Below are positions 14,953 through 15,343 of a stretch of DNA of 15,343 nt, piece after piece. The notes beneath the pieces were generated by a model. That model saw nothing but the letters and a program-made list of their open reading frames with translations. It was not told the origin of the DNA and did no database searches. Source of the stretch: Gp6-AA40 sp050742535. GTDB lineage: Bacteria; Acidobacteriota; Vicinamibacteria; Vicinamibacterales; UBA2999. Every line of letters begins with the position of its first letter. Position 1 is the stretch's first letter. The stretch lies in the NCBI GenBank assembly GCA_050742535.1, contig JBOGIQ010000123.1, positions 1-15,343 of the forward strand. The letters are read 5' to 3'. The position numbers were made by a program, and so were the translations under genes.

Positions 14953-14982
14953 GTGATACCGTTCGCCACCCTAGCCCGTCAA
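14953..14982 (-). promoter_or_regulatory. Candidate sigma70-like promoter for the MFS-SIR2-ATPase operon
   Basis: Reading the minus strand, TTGACG (14982-14977, five of six matches to TTGACA) is followed after 18 bases by TATCAC (14958-14953, four of six matches to TATAAT). Transcription would begin near 14946 and leave a leader of roughly 335 nt before GTG 14609. In GC-rich DNA such a match is suggestive, not proof. Confidence 0.35.
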
Positions 14983-15024
14983 TATCTGGTTTTTTCCACG
15001 CCCGTAATGGCGCCGGAGTCAGGA

Positions 15025-15343
15025 ATGGTCGTGCGACGAGGTGGTATCGGTGAGGCGCTGGCGATCGTGCTGGTCGTGCTGGTCTGCGGCGCGATGGCGG
15101 CATGCAGCCGCGGAGACGAGAACAACGCGGAGAAGCAGCGCACGGCAAGGCATCAGCCGGCGCAGGCCGCCCGGATCGTTCACGCCGTGGCGTCGGATCT
15201 GTTTCCGGCGGGCGCTCCCGTCGACGATCGCGCGGCCGGCGTTCAGGCGCTGAAATCGCTGCTCGACTGGATCGGCTCGCGAGAGGACGTCGAAGCCGAC
15301 GCACTGGTGCTCGTCGGCGACCTGGGCCTGATCGCACCCGCAG
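15025..15343 (+). CDS. Putative lipoprotein, N-terminal part (runs off right edge)
   Basis: The frame opens at ATG 15025 and stays open for 106 codons to the window end. GGAG at 15015-15018 lies six bases upstream and decides this start over the in-frame ATG at 15007, which has no such site. The N-terminus is a lipoprotein-type signal: two arginines (R4, R5), a hydrophobic core (ALAIVLVVLVCGAM) and MAAC with Cys27 as the likely lipidated residue; Met at -3 is acceptable but not ideal. The mature part begins polar (SRGDENNAEKQR) and then has acidic, helix-like segments (ALKSLLDWIGSREDVEADALV). No family is recognisable from this fragment. It is divergent from the defence operon and probably belongs to the backbone, anchored in the cell envelope. 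Confidence 0.72.
   Translation, partial: MVVRRGGIGEALAIVLVVLVCGAMAACSRGDENNAEKQRTARHQPAQAARIVHAVASDLFPAGAPVDDRAAGVQALKSLLDWIGSREDVEADALVLVGDLGLIAPA

Larger units (their letters stand above)
14723..15024. other. Intergenic region between the MFS fusion operon and the right-hand lipoprotein gene
   Basis: About 300 bp without a convincing gene. It contains a candidate minus-strand promoter (14953-14982), two perfect inverted repeats (14895-14912 and 14924-14944), and on the plus side the ribosome binding site of the lipoprotein gene. Longer frames that cross it on either strand have arginine-rich, domain-free translations and look like chance. It is the divergent region between the island's last minus-strand gene and the resumed plus-strand backbone, so the right island boundary probably lies here. 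Confidence 0.6.

Noticed and set aside
14619..14969. Minus-strand frame of 116 codons upstream of the MFS fusion
   Set aside because: Composition is arginine- and serine-rich with no domain, no ribosome binding site, and it overlaps in another frame the more protein-like short frame ending at 14606.

Overview
The window is high-GC bacterial DNA. The truncated DUF1552 protein at the left edge and the small basic protein ending in a RMKKYWASRRKA-type tail both suggest Acidobacteriota, perhaps the Vicinamibacteria. That assignment is an inference from protein types, not from a marker gene. I found no rRNA, tRNA, integrase, transposase or CRISPR array.

Layout. From 1 to about 816 lies apparent chromosomal backbone: the C-terminal part of a DUF1552 gene, a strong intrinsic terminator, and an orphan signal-peptide reading frame that may be the cut-off start of a gene. 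From 836 to 14609 lies a dense block of large genes, all on the minus strand except one small gene. This block looks like a defence (biological conflict) island. From 15025 the plus-strand backbone seems to resume with a lipoprotein gene that runs off the right edge.

The island holds two modules. Module A is transcribed first when reading the minus strand: a 1215-residue protein joining a 12-helix MFS transporter, a SIR2-like domain and a PtuA/AAA_21-type ABC ATPase (14609-10962). It is followed after 28 nt by a PtuB/TIGR02646-like HNH nuclease (10933-10097), and after another 26 nt by a TM0106-type RecB-like nuclease, RNase H-fold and Upf1-like helicase fusion (10070-6693). The ATPase plus HNH pair is the Septu core; here the ATPase is tethered to the membrane through a transporter and a SIR2 domain that lacks the catalytic histidine. 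Module B is a stand-alone SIR2 protein with its key residues and a zinc ribbon intact (6288-5242). It overlaps by 16 nt a 1473-residue protein with PilZ, PRTase-CE-like, STAND-type NTPase and TPR-like parts (5257-836). That arrangement fits an NAD-depleting effector paired with a large sensor, and the PilZ motif suggests possible cyclic-di-GMP input.

Between the modules a small TTG-started basic protein gene (6440-6688) points the opposite way. It diverges from the SIR2 gene across an array of five GTCA repeats spaced 10-11 bp apart, and converges with the helicase gene. Upstream of module A is a roughly 300-bp region with a plausible sigma70-like promoter, two perfect inverted repeats, and a short reading frame whose stop overlaps the GTG start of the MFS fusion. 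The two most notable candidates for undescribed biology are the MFS-SIR2-ATPase plus HNH system and the SIR2 plus PilZ-PRTase-STAND system.
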